In this document: one piece after another, positions 31,547 through 33,929 of the stretch
Layout: every line of letters begins with the position of its first letter
Position numbering within the stretch: the stretch's first letter is position 1
Source of the DNA: Treponema sp.
GTDB taxonomy: Bacteria; Spirochaetota; Spirochaetia; Treponematales; Breznakiellaceae
Assembly: GCA_031266175.1 (NCBI GenBank)
Contig: JAISBN010000052.1
Location: 1 to 33,929 of the forward strand
DNA length: 33,929 nt
Direction: 5' to 3'
The notes under the pieces: model-generated
What the model saw: only the letters and a program-made list of their open reading frames with translations
Told to the model about the DNA's origin: nothing
Databases searched by the model: none
Made by a program: the position numbers and the translations under genes

Positions 31547-32523
31547 ATGAAAAAGGGGTTTATTACCACGGTTTTGGGGGATATTCCCCCCGATTCCCTA
31601 GGGTTCTGCCAGAGCCATGAGCATCTCTACATCAGTTTTGCCCATTCCGTTCCGGCGGAACAACTCATCAACGATCCTGGTAAAAGTCTTGTGGAACTGT
31701 TGACGTACCGTCGCGCGGGGGGCCGGGCGCTGGTAGACGCCCAGCCCCTTGGCTGCGGCAGAAACGCCGCGGTCCTGGTAACGCTGGCTGAACAAAGTTC
31801 CCTCCATATCATCGCCTCTACCGGTTTTCACAAGCTTTCGTATTACCCTTCGGATCACTGGATCCATTCCGCCGGCGAAGACATCCTGGCGGGACTTTTT
31901 ACCGGAGAACTGACCCGGGGAATGTACCTGGACGGCGGCGGAACTTTTCCCCAAAAACAGGGTTTCGCCAGGGCGGGCCAGATCAAGACAGCCCTGGATA
32001 CAGAGGGGCTGAGCCCCCGGTACCGTACCCTCTTTAGCGCCGCGGTCAGGGCCGTCCTGGAAACCGGCCGGCCCCTGATGGTTCACGTCGAAAAGGGTTC
32101 CAATCCGCTGGAACCGGCGGATTTTCTTGAAAAAACCGGCGTCCCCGCAAACCGGGTCATCTATTGCCATCTGGACCGGACGGTCCCCGATCCGGCGGTC
32201 CACCGAGAAATCTGCCGCCGGGGGAGCTGGCTGGAATACGATACCATCGGCCGGCCCGAGTACCACGGCGATGACAGGGAACTTTCCCTTATTGCGGAGC
32301 TTCTGGAAGCGGGTTACGGGAATCGGCTGCTCATGTCCCTGGATACCACCCGGGCAGGCTGGGGAGCTACGGCGGCGTTCCCGGACTGGCCTACATTATC
32401 GAAAAATTCATCCCCCTCATGCGGGATCGGGGAATTGATCCGGGGAAAATAGAAGATTTTTTTGTGAAAAATCCCGCCGGGGCATTCGCCGTCCATAACA
32501 GGATTAAAAAACCAAAAAAATAA
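31547..32523 (+). pseudogene. Phosphotriesterase-family hydrolase, frameshift near the C-terminus
   Basis: An amidohydrolase-fold protein of the phosphotriesterase/lactonase (PLL) type. Metal ligands in order are SHEH (HxH), the bridging Lys in RAGQIKTALD, His in MVHVEKG, His in VIYCHLD and Asp in MSLDTTR, so the active site is complete. Just after that Asp, at about 32354, the frame slips by one base; the other frame continues sensibly as RLGSYGGVPGLAYIIEKFIP, MRDRGIDPGKIEDFFVKNPAGAF and ends at TAA 32521. Read as is, translation stops at 32452 with a non-homologous tail (from about residue 272). Relatives open lactones or phosphoesters, fitting a sugar-lactone step. It starts 4 bp after the dehydrogenase. 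Confidence 0.88.
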
Positions 32524-32531
32524 AAAAACGC

Positions 32532-32560
32532 TTGACAAATAATCTTATATGGCATATTGT
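32532..32560 (+). promoter_or_regulatory. Orphan consensus-like promoter
   Basis: TTGACA (32532-32537, 6/6) and TATTGT (32555-32560, 4/6) at 17-bp spacing, just after the hydrolase gene. It points into the 3' end of the minus-strand pseudogene, so it would make an antisense transcript; no credible plus-strand gene follows in the window. Confidence 0.45.
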
Positions 32561-32562
32561 AC

Positions 32563-33010
32563 TTACATCTTTACATATAGATTAACGGGCAGCAATTTGG
32601 CACCGGAACCGGGAAACGTAATTGTTGAATTGTACAGCCCCGAACCGGTCTTAAAAACGTATTCCGGATCCGGCACAACGCTTATCGTGGTCCCCGGAAA
32701 GGCGGCGGTAAAATTCGGGTGTCCCTGGTTCATACTGTTGTATATCTCGTAACAGACCGCGCCCTGGTACATGGGAATCCGGACCGAATTGACCCCGGGG
32801 ATTACGGCAAACGAAAGGCTTCCGGTTCCCGCCAGGGTGGTGCTGTCGTGCTGGTAGGCCCGAGCGTCGACGCGTCAGGCGCCCAGGGCCGCCGACATCT
32901 TCAGGTTCCCGCCCCAAAACGGTCCGGGTTGTAGAGTACCAGCGCCGCAAACAGTACGGGCATGGGCCCGTGTTTTTCATCTTGTCCACCTTATTCTCCA
33001 CTCTTTTCAT
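32563..33010 (-). pseudogene. Remnant of a gene of unknown function
   Basis: The last ~115 codons before TAA 32563 read through as coherent protein (SLSFAVIPGVNSVRIPMYQGA, VCYEIYNSMNQGHPNFTAAF, GTTISVVPDPEYVF, ITFPGSGAKLLPVNLYVKM). Upstream, that frame contains a TGA (after NLKMSAALGA), and a still earlier sensible stretch, PMPVLFAALVLYNPDRFGAG, is in another frame. So at least one stop and one frameshift interrupt what was a longer protein, whose 5' part would lie to the right where the reverse transcriptase now sits. I recognise no family; it may be an exported or surface protein. Confidence 0.55.
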
Positions 33011-33023
33011 TCCTGATTTTTTG

Positions 33024-33929
33024 TCACCGCCAGTCGAATCCGATGTCGACGCTTCCCGCCACGGAAGCCCCGGTATGTTCTTCCTGGGCGCCTTGCGGGT
33101 AAATATCCGTGACGGAGGGGCAGTGTCCTATCCGGGGATACGGTAAGGGATTTGCTTTCAGGTACATAAGGTATTGCCACCAGTACAGACTTCTCTTGTC
33201 CGACCGCCGGTTCAGCCATTTATACCATATCTCCCGTATCCTCAAGAAAAACCGCTCTAGGCTTTTGAAGTTGAACGTTATGCCGTAGTATGCGTAATGC
33301 CCTCTCAGCTTCGCGGACAATACTTTGTGCTGTTCCGCCTTGCTTTTGTCCCGGTTCTTCCGGCACCAGAGCGTTATCGCCCGTATCGACCTGCTCAATC
33401 GTTTCTTGTCGGTCTTGCGTCCCACGACCCACCGCCCCTTTTTCGACTTCATCCAGTAGTGGGTAAACCCCAGAAAGGTAAAACTTCCCTTCCCTTTCCC
33501 GGATCCGTCTTCCGGTCCGGTAAAGTCTATGAGCCGGGTCTTTTCCGGGTGTATCGTTAATCCGTATTTTGCAAACCGTAAGGCCAATACCTTCATAATC
33601 CGGTCGGCGTCTTCCGCCCTCTCACACCCGATAACCGCATCATCCGCATACCTGACCATAAACGCCCTCCCCTCCATCCTCGGCTGTACTTCTTTTACAA
33701 ACCAGCCGTCCAGCACCTCGTGAAGGTAGATGTTGCTCAGTATCGGGGATATGACCCCGCCCTGCGGCGTTCCCTGTTCGTGATATGCCACGTTCCCCTG
33801 TTCCATAACCCCGGCGTTCAGCCATTTCCCGACTGCCCGCTGTATCACTCCGTCGCTCACCCGCGTCCCCAGTATCTCCCGGAGTTTCTCATGCGGTATG
33901 CTGTCAAAGTATTTACTGATGTCCATGTC
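33024..33929 (-). CDS. Group II intron-type reverse transcriptase/maturase (N-terminus beyond window)
   Basis: The frame is open to the window edge, so only the C-terminal ~300 residues are visible. RT motifs: DISKYFDSIPHEKL (motif with the first Asp), GTPQGGVISPILSNIYLHEVLD, the catalytic YADD in FMVRYADDAVIGCE, GLTIHPEKTRLIDF and GSFTFLGFTHYW. The maturase/thumb part includes the helical KLRGHYAYYGITFNFKSLERFF and WLNRRSDKRSLYWWQYLMYL. No HNH endonuclease domain follows. It would copy intron RNA into DNA during retrohoming. The intron's domain V (GAGCC...ACGGTTC type) is not seen in the 120 bp after the stop, so the 3' end of the element may be missing. The final residues (DIYPQGAQEEHTGASVAG) are not typical. 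Confidence 0.88.
   Translation of the reverse strand, partial: DMDISKYFDSIPHEKLREILGTRVSDGVIQRAVGKWLNAGVMEQGNVAYHEQGTPQGGVISPILSNIYLHEVLDGWFVKEVQPRMEGRAFMVRYADDAVIGCERAEDADRIMKVLALRFAKYGLTIHPEKTRLIDFTGPEDGSGKGKGSFTFLGFTHYWMKSKKGRWVVGRKTDKKRLSRSIRAITLWCRKNRDKSKAEQHKVLSAKLRGHYAYYGITFNFKSLERFFLRIREIWYKWLNRRSDKRSLYWWQYLMYLKANPLPYPRIGHCPSVTDIYPQGAQEEHTGASVAGSVDIGFDWR

Noticed and set aside
32549-32752. A 67-codon plus-strand gene after the orphan promoter
   Set aside because: Its ATG lies inside the promoter (between the -35 and -10 boxes), and the minus-strand translation of the same bases is the more coherent protein.

Overview
The window reads as a piece of a Spirochaetota chromosome, most likely a Treponema-like species (inference). 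The evidence is gene order: dnaG - rpoD - C4 zinc-ribbon protein - rnpB - TPR - mreBCD - PBP2 - rodA, and scpA - scpB - rluB - cmk - rpsA, both of which I recall as treponemal arrangements. Tiny or overlapping intergenic gaps, an SUMF1/FGE-like lipoprotein, a PD-(D/E)XK 'Rpn' protein and a high-G+C base composition by eye also fit a large-genome (for example gut-associated) treponeme. The exact species cannot be named from this sequence.

Layout. (1) 1-3.4 kb, accessory: a truncated FGE-like lipoprotein gene and a hypothetical gene on the minus strand, then about 750 bp with almost no coding content but dense structure: a ten-copy 21-bp tandem repeat, a run of 15 G, and a cluster of perfect hairpins, several with the loop TCCA. 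A minus-strand Rpn-family nuclease gene follows, flanked by inverted copies of the same hairpin sequence. (2) 3.4-20.5 kb, plus strand, core: YkgJ-type Cys-cluster protein, MBL-fold hydrolase, a small ORF, MltG, DnaG, primary sigma factor, zinc-ribbon protein, terminator, an unusually large RNase P RNA, then TPR protein, MreB, MreC, MreD, PBP2, RodA and a radical SAM/DUF2344 fusion. This joins replication, transcription, tRNA processing and the elongasome. (3) 20.5-28.0 kb, minus strand, core: an operon read from right to left, scpA, scpB, rluB, cmk, rpsA, a GAF-AAA-Fis sigma54-type regulator, a membrane TPR protein and a lipoprotein. (4) 28.0-32.5 kb, accessory metabolic island: GntR/UTRA regulator, a 50-residue remnant of KDPG aldolase, a cupin phosphoglucose isomerase and a shikimate-dehydrogenase-like oxidoreductase on the minus strand, divergent from a 2-hydroxyacid dehydrogenase and a phosphotriesterase-family hydrolase, each carrying one frameshift. 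The divergent promoters and a GntR-like palindrome lie between the two arms. (5) 32.5-33.9 kb: a broken gene of unknown function next to a group II-type reverse transcriptase running off the window.

The most interesting signals are non-coding. The hairpin cluster at 2.1-2.45 kb contains a duplicated segment whose two copies differ by paired, compensatory base changes. Hairpins of similar style enlarge the RNase P RNA to about 600 nt. Other points are an intact-looking sigma54-type regulator with GAFTNA instead of GAFTGA, and clustered decay (two single-base frameshifts and one truncated gene) in a sugar-acid-like island.
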